64,000 nucleotides of DNA from Pararhodobacter sp. (lineage in GTDB: Bacteria; Pseudomonadota; Alphaproteobacteria; Rhodobacterales; Rhodobacteraceae), in assembly GCA_020832665.1 (NCBI GenBank), contig JAFIEG010000005.1:1-64000 (forward strand), given 5' to 3'. The notes under the pieces are model-generated. The model was not told where the DNA came from and did no database searches. It saw only the letters and a program-made list of their open reading frames with translations. How positions within the stretch are numbered: position 1 is the stretch's first letter; the number at the start of each line of letters is the position of its first letter. This document shows positions 34,390 through 44,101 of the stretch, one piece after another. Position numbers and translations under genes: made by a program.

Positions 34390-36036
34390 ATGTCGGATAT
34401 CGAACGCGAATCCATGGAATATGATGTCGTCATCGTGGGCGCCGGCCCGGCCGGGCTTTCGGCTGCGATCCGGCTCAAGCAGCTTGATGCAGATCTGGAT
34501 GTGGTGGTGCTGGAAAAGGGCTCGGAGGTGGGCGCGCATATCCTCTCGGGCGCCGTGCTCGATCCGTCGGGGCTGAACCGGCTGATCCCCGACTGGGCCG
34601 AAAAGGGCGCGCCGGTCAGCGTGAAGGTCGCGCGGGACAATTTCTACATGCTGGGCGAGGCGGGCCAGATCCGCGTGCCCAACTGGCCGATGCCGCCGCT
34701 GATGAACAATCACGGCTGCTATATCGTTTCCATGGCCAATGTCTGCCGCTGGCTGGCCGAACAGGCCGAGGCGCTGGGGGTTGAGGTATTCCCCGGCATG
34801 GCGGCATCCGAGCTGGTCATGGAAGGTGAGCGCGTGAAGGGCGTGGTGGCCGGCGAATTCGGCAAGAACCCCGACGGCACCCCGTCGGATGCCTATGAGC
34901 CGGGGATGGAGCTGCACGGCAAATATGTGTTCCTCGCCGAGGGCGTGCGCGGCTCGCTGACCAAGCAGGTGATGGCGAAATACGATCTGTCGAAAGGCAA
35001 ATGCCCGCAGAAATTCGGCCTGGGGATGAAGGAGATCTGGGAGATCGACCCCGACAAGCACCGCGAGGGCACGGTCACACACACCATGGGTTGGCCGCTG
35101 GGCAGGAATGCCGGCGGTGGCAGCTTCATCTATCATTTCGAGAACAACCAGATCCTGATCGGTTTCGTGGTGCATCTGAACTACGAGAACCCGCATCTTT
35201 ACCCCTATATGGAGTTCCAGCGCTTCAAGCATCACCCGATGGTGGCCGAACTGCTGAAGGGCGGCAAGCGTGTGGCCTATGGCGCGCGGGCGATTTCCGA
35301 GGGCGGCTGGCAATCGGTTCCGAAGATGGCCTTCCCCGGCGGGGTGCTGCTGGGCTGTTCGGCGGGGCTGGTGAATGTGCCGCGCATCAAGGGCAATCAC
35401 AACGCCATGCATTCGGGCATCGAGGCTGCCGAGGCCGCGCATGAAGCGATCAAGGCCGGGCGCGCGGGTGACGAACTTGGCGAGTACGAGGAAGCGGTGC
35501 GCGGCGGCGTGATCGGCAAGGACCTGAAGAAGGTCCGCAACGTGAAGCCGATGTGGTCGAAATGGGGAATGCTGCCCTCGCTGGCGCTGGGGGGCTTTGA
35601 CATGTGGACGAACACGCTGGGCTTCACGCTCTTCGGCACCATGAAGCACGGCAAGTCCGATGCCGCCGCCACTGGCGAAGCGGCGAAGTTCAAGCCTGTC
35701 GACTACCCCAGGCCCGATGGCGTGCTGTCCTTCGACCGGCTGACCAATGTCGCCTTTTCCTTCACCAATCACGAAGAGAACCAACCCGCACATCTGACGC
35801 TGAAAGACCCGAAGGTGCCGATCAGCGTGAACTTGCCCAAATATGCCGAGCCTGCGCAGCGCTACTGCCCGGCGGGGGTTTACGAGGTGGTAGAGGAAGA
35901 GGGCAAGGATGCGCGCTTCGTGATCAACTTCCAGAACTGCGTGCATTGCAAGACCTGTGACATCAAGGACCCCAGCCAGAACATCAACTGGGTGACGCCG
36001 CAGGGGGGTGACGGGCCGAACTACCCCAACATGTAG
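34390..36036 (+). CDS. electron-transfer flavoprotein:ubiquinone oxidoreductase
   Basis: Membrane-associated flavoprotein (548 aa) moving electrons from reduced ETF to ubiquinone. DVVIVGAGPAGLSAAIRLKQ (about residues 13-32) is the FAD-binding Rossmann motif. The quinone/membrane region follows (GARAISEGGWQSVPKMAFPG, CSAGLVNVPRIKGNHNAMHS). The C-terminal 4Fe-4S domain has RYCPAGVYEV and NCVHCKTCDIKDPSQNINWV. Full length. It would serve the acyl-CoA dehydrogenase encoded at 27.2 kb. The etfAB genes are not in the window. Confidence 0.95.
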   Translation: MSDIERESMEYDVVIVGAGPAGLSAAIRLKQLDADLDVVVLEKGSEVGAHILSGAVLDPSGLNRLIPDWAEKGAPVSVKVARDNFYMLGEAGQIRVPNWPMPPLMNNHGCYIVSMANVCRWLAEQAEALGVEVFPGMAASELVMEGERVKGVVAGEFGKNPDGTPSDAYEPGMELHGKYVFLAEGVRGSLTKQVMAKYDLSKGKCPQKFGLGMKEIWEIDPDKHREGTVTHTMGWPLGRNAGGGSFIYHFENNQILIGFVVHLNYENPHLYPYMEFQRFKHHPMVAELLKGGKRVAYGARAISEGGWQSVPKMAFPGGVLLGCSAGLVNVPRIKGNHNAMHSGIEAAEAAHEAIKAGRAGDELGEYEEAVRGGVIGKDLKKVRNVKPMWSKWGMLPSLALGGFDMWTNTLGFTLFGTMKHGKSDAAATGEAAKFKPVDYPRPDGVLSFDRLTNVAFSFTNHEENQPAHLTLKDPKVPISVNLPKYAEPAQRYCPAGVYEVVEEEGKDARFVINFQNCVHCKTCDIKDPSQNINWVTPQGGDGPNYPNM

Positions 36037-36204
36037 GGGCGCTGTCACGGGGCATCTCGCGCAGCCGTGACCGATGCGGCGCGCCGGCGATGGCCTGCAG
36101 CGCCGGTGCATGGATTGCCCTTGCCGCCCCTGCGCACTACAACGGGTACAATAGCCGCCGCCCGGTGGTTGCGCGGCTGCGACACTCACATTCGGGAGCG
36201 TACA

Positions 36205-37911
36205 TTGCCCCACGCCAAGCGCCTTTCCCCGTTCCTGCTCGCTGCCGCGCTTTCGCTGTCGCCCACGATGGCTGCGCCGCAGGGGCAGGCCGGGGCCTAT
36301 CTCGCAGCGCGCGAGGCAGGCGTACGCAGCGATTTCGCCGCCGGCATCCCCTATCTTTCGCGGCTGCTGGCCGCCGAGCCCGACAACCCCGCCTTTCTGG
36401 AAACACTGGTGATCAGCCATATGGCGCTGGGCCAGATCGAAGAGGCCACGGAAAAGGCCGCGCAGCTTTTCGCGATCGAGCCCGAAAGCCATATCGCGGG
36501 GATGGCGCTGCTGGGCGATGCCTTTCAAAGCCGCGACTATGCCACCGCGCTGTCCTTGCTCGAAAACGGGGGCGGCGGCCATGTGCTGGTCGAAGGGTTG
36601 GCGCGGGCCTGGGCACATCTGGGCGATGGCAGGATGACCGAGGCTCTGGCGGTGCTCGATACCGTCGCCGGGCGCGACGGGATGGGCCCCTTCGCGCTCT
36701 ATTGCCGGGCGCTGGCACTGGCGATGGTGGGCGATGTCGAGGGGGCGCTGGAAATCTTCGAAGACCCCACGCTGGGCGTTTCCGAGGCGTTGGACCGTCG
36801 CGGCATCATCGCCCATGCGCAGGTGCTGGCGCTGGCCGAGCGCCCAGACGACGCGCTGGCGCTGATCGACATGGTGTTCGTTGACCCGGGCCGCGACCCA
36901 CAGCTTGCACAGATGCGCGAAGCTTATGCCGCAGGTGAGGCGCTGCCCTTCGATCTGATCGCCGATCCCGCCGAGGGCATGGCCGAGGTGTTTTCGGTCA
37001 TGGCCCGGGCCATGCAATCGGGGCGCAACCTGCATGACGCGTTGCTATTTGCGCGCGCGGCAATTCTGGTGAACCCCGCACTGAGCGAGCAGCAACTGCT
37101 TGTCGGCCAGATTCTGGAAGAGCTTGACCAGCCCCTGCTTGCCGCGCAGGCCTATGCCGAGATCCCTGAAGACAGTATCTTCGCCCTGCCGGCGGCGATG
37201 GGCCGGGCGCATACGCTCGAGACCCTTGAGCGCATCGACGAGGCCATCGACGTGCTTCAGGCGCTGGCCGCAGAGAACCCGCAATCGGTTTCCGCCTTTC
37301 AGGTGCTGGGCGATTTCCTGCGCCGCGATGCCCGCCATGAAGAGGCGATCATCGCCTATGACCGAGCCCTGGAACTGCACCAGGAGCAGGAACGCCGCCC
37401 CGACTGGCGGCTGTGGTTTTCGCGCGCCGTGTCGTATGAGCGTTCGGGCCAGTGGGAACCCGCCGAGGCCGATTTCCGCCGTGCCCTCGAGATCGAGCCC
37501 GACCAGCCCACGGTGCTGAACTATCTGGGCTATTCGCTTGTCGAGCGGCAGGAAAACCTGGACGAGGCGCTCGAGATGATCGAGCGCGCGGTCGCCGGCG
37601 AGCCCGATAGCGGCTACATCATCGACAGCCTGGCCTGGGCGCTGTACCGGATGGGGCGCTACGACGAGGCGCTGCCGCATATGGAGCGCGCGGTCGAGCT
37701 GCTGCCGGCCGATCCCATCCTCAACGACCATCTGGGCGATGTCTACTGGGCTCTGGGCCGCTACCGCGAGGCGCGTTTCCAGTGGCGCCGGGCGCTGTCG
37801 TTCGGCCCGCATGAAGATCTCGACATGGATCGCGTGCGCCGCAAGATCGATATCGGGCTCGATCGCGTGCTGGACGAGGAAGGCGCGCCGCCGCTGCACC
37901 CTGAAGGCTGA
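36205..37911 (+). CDS. exported tetratricopeptide-repeat protein
   Basis: A 568 aa precursor. The TTG at 36205 with GGGAG 7 nt upstream begins a clean signal peptide (PHAKRLSPFLLAAALSLSPT, cleavage after MA). An earlier ATG (36067) would add 46 residues without similarity. The mature protein is almost wholly TPR. Degenerate repeats lie N-terminally (NPAFLETLVISHMALGQIEE), clear ones C-terminally (QPTVLNYLGYSLVERQENLD; YIIDSLAWALYRMGRYDEAL; PILNDHLGDVYWALGRYREA). Likely a periplasmic scaffold; partners unknown. Five nt upstream of ispE and probably cotranscribed. Confidence 0.85.
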   Translation: MPHAKRLSPFLLAAALSLSPTMAAPQGQAGAYLAAREAGVRSDFAAGIPYLSRLLAAEPDNPAFLETLVISHMALGQIEEATEKAAQLFAIEPESHIAGMALLGDAFQSRDYATALSLLENGGGGHVLVEGLARAWAHLGDGRMTEALAVLDTVAGRDGMGPFALYCRALALAMVGDVEGALEIFEDPTLGVSEALDRRGIIAHAQVLALAERPDDALALIDMVFVDPGRDPQLAQMREAYAAGEALPFDLIADPAEGMAEVFSVMARAMQSGRNLHDALLFARAAILVNPALSEQQLLVGQILEELDQPLLAAQAYAEIPEDSIFALPAAMGRAHTLETLERIDEAIDVLQALAAENPQSVSAFQVLGDFLRRDARHEEAIIAYDRALELHQEQERRPDWRLWFSRAVSYERSGQWEPAEADFRRALEIEPDQPTVLNYLGYSLVERQENLDEALEMIERAVAGEPDSGYIIDSLAWALYRMGRYDEALPHMERAVELLPADPILNDHLGDVYWALGRYREARFQWRRALSFGPHEDLDMDRVRRKIDIGLDRVLDEEGAPPLHPEG

Positions 37912-37916
37912 AGGCG

Positions 37917-38771
37917 GTGCTGCCGGTCGCCGCCCTTGCCCCAGCAAAGATCAACCTTGCGCTTCATGTCACCGGCAGGCGCGCCGACGGTTATCACCTT
38001 CTCGATTCGATCGTCGTTTTCACTGAGCTGGGAGACCGGGTTGCGCTGGAGCCGGGCGCGGGGCTTTGCCTGGCGCGGCGCGGCGCGCATGGCACCGACG
38101 TGCCGCCGGGCGACGACAATCTGGTGCTACGCGCGGCAAGGCTGATCGGCGCGCACAGTCTGCGCATCACGTTGAGCAAGCGTCTGCCCGCGGCATCGGG
38201 CATGGGCGGGGGCTCGTCCGATGCCGCCTGCACGCTGCGCCTGGCCGCGAGGGCGCAGGGGCTCGAGTTACCCGGCACCGAGGCGCTGATGCGGTTGGGC
38301 GCTGACCTTCCGGTCTGCATGGCCGCGCCTGCACCCAGCCGCATGCAGGGGCTGGGCGAGATTGTCACCCCGCTTGCCGGCGTGCCGGCGCTGTGGATGC
38401 TGCTCGCCAATCCCGGCCTGCCGCTGGCCACGCCATCGGTTTTCCGGGCGCTGGAGCGGCCCGAGAACCCGCCGCTGCCGCCGCTGCCCGAAGGCCGGGA
38501 AGATGCGCGGCGCTTCTGCGCCTGGCTGGGCGAGCACACGCGCAACGATCTGCAACAGCCGGCCAGCGCGCTGATGCCCGAAATCGGCTCGCTGCTCGAT
38601 GACATCGCCCGCCAACCCGGTTGCCTGCTGGCACGGATGACCGGCTCGGGCGCCACCTGTTTCGGCCTGTTCGACAGCCGCCGCAGCCTGCGCGCCGCCC
38701 GCGCGGCGCTGGCGCTGCCGGGGCGCTTCGTGGCGGCCACGCGCAGCCTGCCTTCAACGCCAACGCGATGA
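37917..38771 (+). CDS. ispE: 4-diphosphocytidyl-2-C-methyl-D-erythritol kinase
   Basis: GHMP kinase (284 aa) of the non-mevalonate isoprenoid pathway. APAKINLALHVTGRRADGYH is the N-terminal signature with the catalytic Lys. PAASGMGGGSSDAACTL (about 91-107) is the ATP loop, and RMTGSGATCFGLFDS the third motif. The start is a GTG overlapping the AAGG ribosome site region just behind the TPR stop. It faces the convergent polyprenyl diphosphate synthase gene, another isoprenoid step, with 9 nt between stops. Confidence 0.95.
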   Translation: MLPVAALAPAKINLALHVTGRRADGYHLLDSIVVFTELGDRVALEPGAGLCLARRGAHGTDVPPGDDNLVLRAARLIGAHSLRITLSKRLPAASGMGGGSSDAACTLRLAARAQGLELPGTEALMRLGADLPVCMAAPAPSRMQGLGEIVTPLAGVPALWMLLANPGLPLATPSVFRALERPENPPLPPLPEGREDARRFCAWLGEHTRNDLQQPASALMPEIGSLLDDIARQPGCLLARMTGSGATCFGLFDSRRSLRAARAALALPGRFVAATRSLPSTPTR

Positions 38772-38780
38772 GCCCCAGGC

Positions 38781-39770
38781 TCAATTGATCCGCGTCACCA
38801 GCATCACGGTCAGATCATCCAGAAGATCGCGCAGCCGATGCGCGGGCAATTCTGCCAGCGCCGCGCGGGCGCGGTCTGACCATTCCTGCGCGCGTTCGCG
38901 GGTCGCCTGGAGCGCGCCTTGGCGGTGCAGTAGTGCCATTGCGTGTTCCAGTTCATCGTTCCCGCGCTCGCCCTTCTCGATGCAGCGCTTCCAGAAGGCG
39001 CGCTCCTGCTCGCTGCCGGCAGCATGGGCCAGGATCACCGGCAGCGTCACCTTGCCGCCCGCGAAATCGGTGCCGACCTTCTTGCCCAGGCTGGGGGCGC
39101 TGCCGGCATAATCCAGATAGTCATCGACAAGCTGATAGCAGATGCCCAGCGCATCGCCGAATTCTGCCAGCGCGCGCCGCTGCGCCGGCGTCGCCCCTGC
39201 GATCACCGCGCCGCTTTCGGTGGCCGCCGAAAACAGCGCCGCGGTCTTGTAACGGATGATGCGCAGATAAGTGGCCTCGTCGGTGGCCAGGTTCTGCGCC
39301 GCGCCCATCTGCAGGATCTCGCCCTCGGCCAGCGCCGTGGCCGATTCGGCCATGATCCGCAATGCCTCCATCGAGCCCGATTCGACCATCATCAGAAACG
39401 AGCGTGCGAAGAGGAAGTCGCCCACCAGCACGCTCGATTTGTTGTCCCACAGCAGATTTGCCGTGGGCCGGCCCCGGCGTTGGGTGCTTTCGTCAACCAC
39501 ATCGTCATGCAAAAGCGTGGCGGTGTGAATGAACTCGACCGTAGCCGCCAGCCCCAGATGCGCATTGCCTTCGTAGCCCAGCAGGCGCGCCGCGGCCAGG
39601 TTCAGCAGCGGTCGGATACGCTTGCCCCCGGCCTCGATCAGATGCGCCGTCACCTCGGGTATGCGCGGCGCGTTCTGCGATTGCATGTGGCGACGAATCA
39701 GCGCGTTGACCTGTTCCATGTCATCACGCAGATGCTCGCCGAGAAGGGCCACGGGGTCAGTGACGGTCAT
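38781..39770 (-). CDS. polyprenyl diphosphate synthase (octaprenyl/decaprenyl type)
   Basis: Trans-prenyltransferase (329 aa) making the long chain of ubiquinone. The first Asp-rich motif DDVVD is at residues 89-93 (TLLHDDVVDESTQRRGRPTA without the last A) and the second DDYLD at 216-220. AGGKRIRPLL binds the diphosphate. The residue before DDxxD is small-chain compatible with long products, but exact length (C40 or C50) cannot be read from sequence. Divergent from the DUF2007 gene. Confidence 0.92.
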   Translation of the reverse strand: MTVTDPVALLGEHLRDDMEQVNALIRRHMQSQNAPRIPEVTAHLIEAGGKRIRPLLNLAAARLLGYEGNAHLGLAATVEFIHTATLLHDDVVDESTQRRGRPTANLLWDNKSSVLVGDFLFARSFLMMVESGSMEALRIMAESATALAEGEILQMGAAQNLATDEATYLRIIRYKTAALFSAATESGAVIAGATPAQRRALAEFGDALGICYQLVDDYLDYAGSAPSLGKKVGTDFAGGKVTLPVILAHAAGSEQERAFWKRCIEKGERGNDELEHAMALLHRQGALQATRERAQEWSDRARAALAELPAHRLRDLLDDLTVMLVTRIN

Positions 39771-39832
39771 TGGAGAGAGGTCCTGTCCTGCTGCGTCTCG
39801 ACAAGTCGCTGTGCTTGCCGTTTACTGTCGTC

Positions 39833-40036
39833 ATGAAGGAACTTCTGCGCACGAACGATCCGACGATCATCCCCTTTGCAACCATGCTCCTCGAAGCCGA
39901 GGGTATAGAAGCCTTTGCCGTTGACGTCCATACAAGCGGCATGGGCTTCGTGCCGCAGCGGCTGATGGTGCGCGACAAGGATCATTTCATGGCCCGCGCC
40001 ATCATGCGCGACAACAATGTTCCGCTGGAAAGCTGA
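39833..40036 (+). CDS. DUF2007-type small protein
   Basis: A 67 aa cytoplasmic protein: MKELLRTNDPTIIPFATMLL, EAEGIEAFAVDVHTSG, then VPQRLMVRDKDHFMARAIM. This ferredoxin-like PII-type mini-fold (putative signal-transducing protein, DUF2007) is recognisable by the NDxxxIxxAxxLLEAEGI pattern. It is followed after 13 nt by the methyltransferase gene, so the two are likely cotranscribed. Confidence 0.85.
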   Translation: MKELLRTNDPTIIPFATMLLEAEGIEAFAVDVHTSGMGFVPQRLMVRDKDHFMARAIMRDNNVPLES

Positions 40037-40049
40037 GTTCGGCAACCGG

Positions 40050-40844
40050 ATGAACAACCAGGACAGCCAGGCCGGCGCCGCCATTTGCGAATTCTTTCCC
40101 GCAGCGGCGTTGCGCCAGGACGCCTTCCTTGGCGGGGCGCTGGCTGTCTGGCAGCCGCTGGCAGGCTACCGCGCCGCCACCGATCCGGTGCTGCTGGCCG
40201 CCGCGGTGCCGGCGCTTGCGCGCCATTCGGCGCTCGAGCTTGGCTGCGGGGCCGGGGTGGCGCTGCTGGCGCTGGGGCGGCGGGTGGCGGGGCTGCGCCT
40301 TGCCGGGGTCGAGCGCCAGCCCGCCTATGCCGATCTCGCCCGGCGCAACGCCGCTCAAAACGCCATCGCCGCCGAGATCGTCACTGCCGATCTGACTGGC
40401 CTGCCACCGGCGCTGCGGACGCGCAGTTTCGACCATGTGCTGATGAACCCGCCCTATTTCGCCCCCGGCGATCCGGCAGCGCGCGATGCCGGCCGCGATA
40501 GCGCGCAACGCGAGCAAACCCCGCTCGCCGAATGGATCGATTGCGCCCTCAGGCGGCTGAAACCGGGCGGCCATCTCACTCTCATCCACCGCGCCGAGCG
40601 CCTTCCGGCCATCCTTGCCACGCTCGATGGCCGCGCCGCGGCAACGGTGCGCCCGCTGGCGGCGCGCCAGGGGCGCGCGGCGGGGCGCGTGCTGGTGCTG
40701 GCACGCAAGGGCGCGCGCAGCCCCTTCCGGCTGCTGGCGCCGCTGGTGATGCATGAAGGCCCGGCACATCCGGGCGATCACGACCACTTCACCGCCACCG
40801 CAAATGCGGTGCTGCGCGAGATGGCGCCGCTGGCATGGAGATGA
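40050..40844 (+). CDS. trmN6: tRNA1(Val) A37 N6-methyltransferase-like enzyme
   Basis: Class I SAM methyltransferase (264 aa). LELGCGAGVALLALG (SAM loop GCGAG at residues 65-69), an acidic post-II residue in GVERQPAYADLARRN, and the adenine-N6 catalytic motif NPPY at 133-136. The opening EFFPAAALRQDAFLGGALAV resembles YfiC/TrmN6. Specificity for tRNA-Val is inferred from the family; another N6-A target is possible. Confidence 0.85.
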   Translation: MNNQDSQAGAAICEFFPAAALRQDAFLGGALAVWQPLAGYRAATDPVLLAAAVPALARHSALELGCGAGVALLALGRRVAGLRLAGVERQPAYADLARRNAAQNAIAAEIVTADLTGLPPALRTRSFDHVLMNPPYFAPGDPAARDAGRDSAQREQTPLAEWIDCALRRLKPGGHLTLIHRAERLPAILATLDGRAAATVRPLAARQGRAAGRVLVLARKGARSPFRLLAPLVMHEGPAHPGDHDHFTATANAVLREMAPLAWR

Positions 40845-40953
40845 GAGTTTCGCCTGCGACGGAATATCCCGAAATCGTGTGCGACTTTTGTGTGACAAAT
40901 GCCGCGAGCTGTGATGCAATCGACATATCAACCGCACCAAGAGGAGGTATCAC

Positions 40954-41121
40954 ATGTCGCTGACTTCGCATCTCGAGGAACTGCGCCGCAAACATCAGGC
41001 CCTCTCGGAAAAGGTTGAAGAAGCGCAGCGCGCGCCCGGATTCGACGATCTGGCGATCGCCGAGATGAAGAAGCAGAAGCTTCGATTGAAAGAAGAGATC
41101 AGCCGCCTCTCGGCCAGCTGA
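40954..41121 (+). CDS. YdcH/DUF465-family small coiled-coil protein
   Basis: 55 aa, nearly all helical: MSLTSHLEELRRKHQALSEK, VEEAQRAPGFDDLAIAEMKK, QKLRLKEEISRL. The LExxHxxLxxxI...D..I..LKKxKLxLKDEI pattern is that of YdcH-type proteins, whose function is not established. An excellent ribosome site (GAGGAGGT) lies 6 nt before the ATG, suggesting high expression. Preceded by a 109-nt gap. Confidence 0.85.
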   Translation: MSLTSHLEELRRKHQALSEKVEEAQRAPGFDDLAIAEMKKQKLRLKEEISRLSAS

Positions 41122-41133
41122 GCGCGAACGCCC

Positions 41134-41991
41134 TCAGCCCCGCCCGGCACGCGCGGCCATCGCCGCGCCGCCGGTGATCAGCACCGCCGCAAGCGCCAGC
41201 GACCAGGTCAGGGGCGCCATGGCGGCGGCAACCAGTATCAGCGTCGACAACAGCGGCGCGGCGTAAGAGGCTGTGCCCAGAAGCTGAATATTGCCCCGCT
41301 TCACCCCGATATCCCAGGTAAAGAAGGCCAGCCCGACAGGGCCCAGCCCCAAGAGCAGCACCGCACCCCAGCCCACGGCCTCTTCGGGCCAGGCGGGCGT
41401 TTCCAGCAGCCAGTGCGTCAGCCCCGCCAGCGCGGCCGAGGCCAGGCAGAACACCGCCACGGCGGCGGTGGGCACATGGCCCAGGCTGCGCGAGATCAGC
41501 GAATAGCTCGTCCATGTCAGCGCCGCCATGAGCGCCAGCGCATAACCCGCGCCCGCCCCCTCGACCTGCCCGATGCCACCGGCGATGAGCAATGCCGCAC
41601 CGGCAAACCCCGCCAGGGCGCCCAGAACATGCCCCGCGCGCAACCGCTCGCCCGGCATCAGCCCCGAACCCAACACAATCAGCAACGGCCAGAGATATGC
41701 AATCAGCCCGGCTTCGGCCGGCGGCGCCAGCCTGAGCGCCGAGAAATACAGGAAATGATAGCCAAAAAGCCCAACGGTGCCAAAGACATAAACCGCCGGT
41801 GCCACGTTGCGTAACTTCTTCAGTCCGCCCGTCGCTGCCAGCCAGACCAGCCCCACACCACCGCCAATGCCGAAACACAGCGCATTGAGCAACAGGGGCG
41901 GCACCGGCGCCGAGGCCACGGTCAGAGGCGCCAGCAACGCCCACATCAGAACGGCGCTGAACCCCACCGCGGTTGCCGCGCCCTGGCTCAT
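41134..41991 (-). CDS. EamA-family exporter (YddG-like)
   Basis: A 285 aa protein with ten membrane segments in two EamA halves. GFSAVLMWALLAPLTVASAP and FGYHFLYFSALRLAPPAEAG plus LIAYLWPLLIVLGSG match the aromatic amino acid exporter YddG subgroup. A reading from 42072 adds 27 residues (..PPADYFGQDEAG..) that are merely translated dispersed-repeat sequence, so the ATG at 41991 is used. Substrate inferred. Convergent with ydcH (12 nt between stops). Confidence 0.85.
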   Translation of the reverse strand: MSQGAATAVGFSAVLMWALLAPLTVASAPVPPLLLNALCFGIGGGVGLVWLAATGGLKKLRNVAPAVYVFGTVGLFGYHFLYFSALRLAPPAEAGLIAYLWPLLIVLGSGLMPGERLRAGHVLGALAGFAGAALLIAGGIGQVEGAGAGYALALMAALTWTSYSLISRSLGHVPTAAVAVFCLASAALAGLTHWLLETPAWPEEAVGWGAVLLLGLGPVGLAFFTWDIGVKRGNIQLLGTASYAAPLLSTLILVAAAMAPLTWSLALAAVLITGGAAMAARAGRG

Positions 41992-42020
41992 TGCGCGTTG
42001 CCTCGAAAATCCCGCGCCCG

Positions 42021-42096
42021 CTTCATCTTGCCCGAAATAGTCTGCGGGGGGTAAATTGCCCGGCACGGGCAAGAGGGGGGCCGCAAAGGCCCCCCT
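42021..42096 (-). repeat. dispersed 3'-end repeat, copy 4 (behind phbB)
   Basis: On the minus strand: GGGGGGCCTTTGCGGCCCCCC hairpin (42094-42075 region), GGGCAA..TTGCCC arms, then GACTATTTCGGGCAAGATGAAG. It lies between the phbB stop and the next minus-strand gene, and overlaps a false N-terminal extension of the latter. Confidence 0.7.
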
Positions 42097-42117
42097 GCAA
42101 CGCCTGCACCATGCGGC

Positions 42118-42840
42118 TCAGACGAAGAATTGCGCGCCGTTAGCGCTGATCGTCGAGCCATTGATGAAGCCCGCATCGTCGGCCACCAGAAAGGCCACGC
42201 AGCGCGCGATCTCTTCGGGCTCGCCCAGCCTGCCGGCGGGGATGCCCGCGATGATGCTCTCGCGCACCTTCTCGGGCACGGCCATCACCATCTCGGTGGC
42301 AATATAGCCCGGGCAGACGGCATTGGCGGTGATGCCGAAGCGCGCGCCTTCCTGCGCCAGCGATTTCACGATGCCCAGATCGCCGGCCTTTGTGGCGGCG
42401 TAATTGACCTGGCCGAACTGGCCCTTCTGCCCGTTGATCGAGGAAATCACTACCACGCGGCCGAATTTGCGCTCGCGCATCCCCGGCCAGAGCGGGTGGA
42501 TGGTGTTGAACACGCCGGTCAGGTTGGTGTCGATCACCGCTTTCCACTGTTCGGGGGTCATCTTGTGGAAGGGCGCGTCGCGGGTGATGCCGGCATTGGC
42601 CACCACCACCTCGACCGGGCCCAGATCGGCTTCGACCCGGGCGATGCCTTCCTTTGATGCCTCGTAATCGGCGACATCCCATTTGTAGGTCTTGATGCCG
42701 GACTCGGCGGTGAATTTCGCCGCCGCCTCGTCATTGCCAGCATAGCTGGCCGCGACCGTGTAGCCCGCCGCCTGCAATGCCTTCGATATCGCCGCGCCGA
42801 TGCCGCGCGAGCCGCCGGTGACCAGTGCAACCCGTCCCAT
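42118..42840 (-). CDS. phbB: acetoacetyl-CoA reductase
   Basis: NADPH-dependent short-chain dehydrogenase (240 aa) forming (R)-3-hydroxybutyryl-CoA for polyhydroxybutyrate. VALVTGGSRGIGAAISKAL is the Rossmann loop. NAGITRDAPFHKM and the catalytic YAATK (Tyr147, Lys151; Ser in VISSINGQKGQFGQ) are typical of PhbB. AGGAGG precedes the ATG at 42840. The upstream gene is phbA (88 nt), as in other PHB operons; the synthase is elsewhere. Confidence 0.95.
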   Translation of the reverse strand: MGRVALVTGGSRGIGAAISKALQAAGYTVAASYAGNDEAAAKFTAESGIKTYKWDVADYEASKEGIARVEADLGPVEVVVANAGITRDAPFHKMTPEQWKAVIDTNLTGVFNTIHPLWPGMRERKFGRVVVISSINGQKGQFGQVNYAATKAGDLGIVKSLAQEGARFGITANAVCPGYIATEMVMAVPEKVRESIIAGIPAGRLGEPEEIARCVAFLVADDAGFINGSTISANGAQFFV

Positions 42841-42928
42841 GATCCCTCCTTGGATTCGGTGTCCTCGTAATTCTGTTACAGATGGCGGATTGCGGGCGCA
42901 ACAATATTGCGCCCGCAATCTGGCCGGC

Positions 42929-44101
42929 TCAGCGCTCCAGGCACATCGCCACGCCCATGCCGCCGCCAATGCACAGCGTCGCCAGCCCCTTCTTCGCGTT
43001 GCGGCGCTTCATCTCGAACAGCAGCGTGTTGAGAATGCGCGCCCCCGAGGCGCCGATCGGATGGCCGATGGCGATGGCGCCGCCATTGACGTTCACGATC
43101 TCGGGGTTCCAGCCCATCTCCTTGTTCACCGCGCAGGCCTGGGCGGCAAATGCCTCGTTGGCTTCCACCAGATCCAGATCCGCGGCCGACCATCCCGCCT
43201 TTTCCAGCGCCTTGCGGCTGGCATTCACCGGGCCCACGCCCATGATTGCCGGGTCGAGCCCGGCGGTGGCATAGCCGGCAATGCGCGCCAGCGGCTCCAG
43301 CCCGCGCCGCTCGGCCTCGGCCGCTGACATCAGGAGCACCACCGCGGCGCCGTCATTGATGCCGCTGGCATTGGCGGCGGTGACGCTTCCATCCCGGGCG
43401 AAGGCGGGGCGCAGCTTGGTCATGGAATCGAGGGTGGCGCCGTGGCGGATGTATTCATCCTGATCGACGGTCACTTCGCCCTTGCGGGTCTTGATGGTGA
43501 AAGGGGCGATCTCGTCGGCGAATTTGCCGGCCTTCTGGGCGGCTTCGGCCTTGTTCTGGCTGGCGACGGCGAATTCGTCCTGCATCTCGCGGGTGATCTG
43601 CCAGCGCTCGGCCACGTTCTCGGCGGTCTGGCCCATGTGGTAGCCGTTGAAGGCATCCCACAGCCCGTCCCTGATCATGGTGTCGATCATCTTGGTATCG
43701 CCCATCTTGGTGCCCGCGCGCAGATGCGCGACATGCGGGCTCAGCGACATGTTCTCCTGCCCGCCGGCGATCACGATGGCGGCGTCGCCAAGCTGGATGT
43801 GCTGCGCGCCGATGGCCACCGCCCGCAGCCCCGAGCCGCAGACCTGGTTGATGCCCCAGGCCGCCGATTCTGCGGGAAGCCCGGCATTGACATGCGCCTG
43901 GCGCGCCGGGTTCTGGCCCTGGCCGGCGGTCAACACCTGGCCAAGAATCGTTTCCGATATCTCGGCCTTGTCGATGCCGGCGCGGGCCACGGCCGCCTCG
44001 ATCGCGGCGGCGCCCAATTCATGGGCGGGTGTGTTGGCAAAGCTGCCATTGAAAGACCCCACGGCAGTGCGGGCGGCGGATACGATCACGACATCGGTCA
44101 T
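42929..44101 (-). CDS. phbA: acetyl-CoA C-acetyltransferase (beta-ketothiolase)
   Basis: Biosynthetic thiolase (390 aa) condensing two acetyl-CoA. The nucleophile Cys88 is in [15 protein letters not shown], Cys377 in [14 protein letters not shown], and the His motif is [20 protein letters not shown]. Full length, with spacing equal to the Zoogloea enzyme. First gene of phbA-phbB; its upstream region (44102 onward) carries an inverted-repeat element and an orphan terminator rather than a clear promoter. Confidence 0.96.
   Translation of the reverse strand: MTDVVIVSAARTAVGSFNGSFANTPAHELGAAAIEAAVARAGIDKAEISETILGQVLTAGQGQNPARQAHVNAGLPAESAAWGINQVCGSGLRAVAIGAQHIQLGDAAIVIAGGQENMSLSPHVAHLRAGTKMGDTKMIDTMIRDGLWDAFNGYHMGQTAENVAERWQITREMQDEFAVASQNKAEAAQKAGKFADEIAPFTIKTRKGEVTVDQDEYIRHGATLDSMTKLRPAFARDGSVTAANASGINDGAAVVLLMSAAEAERRGLEPLARIAGYATAGLDPAIMGVGPVNASRKALEKAGWSAADLDLVEANEAFAAQACAVNKEMGWNPEIVNVNGGAIAIGHPIGASGARILNTLLFEMKRRNAKKGLATLCIGGGMGVAMCLER

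Noticed and set aside
34213-37035. A 940-codon open frame on the minus strand
   Set aside because: It runs antisense to the ETF-QO and TPR genes, is His/Arg/Gln-rich and has no domain; it is a high-GC shadow, like similar long antisense frames over recN, gcvP, valS and the DUF4175 gene.
41992-42072. N-terminal extension (LPPADYFGQDEAG...) of the EamA gene
   Set aside because: It is translated dispersed-repeat sequence; the family-like start is the ATG at 41991.
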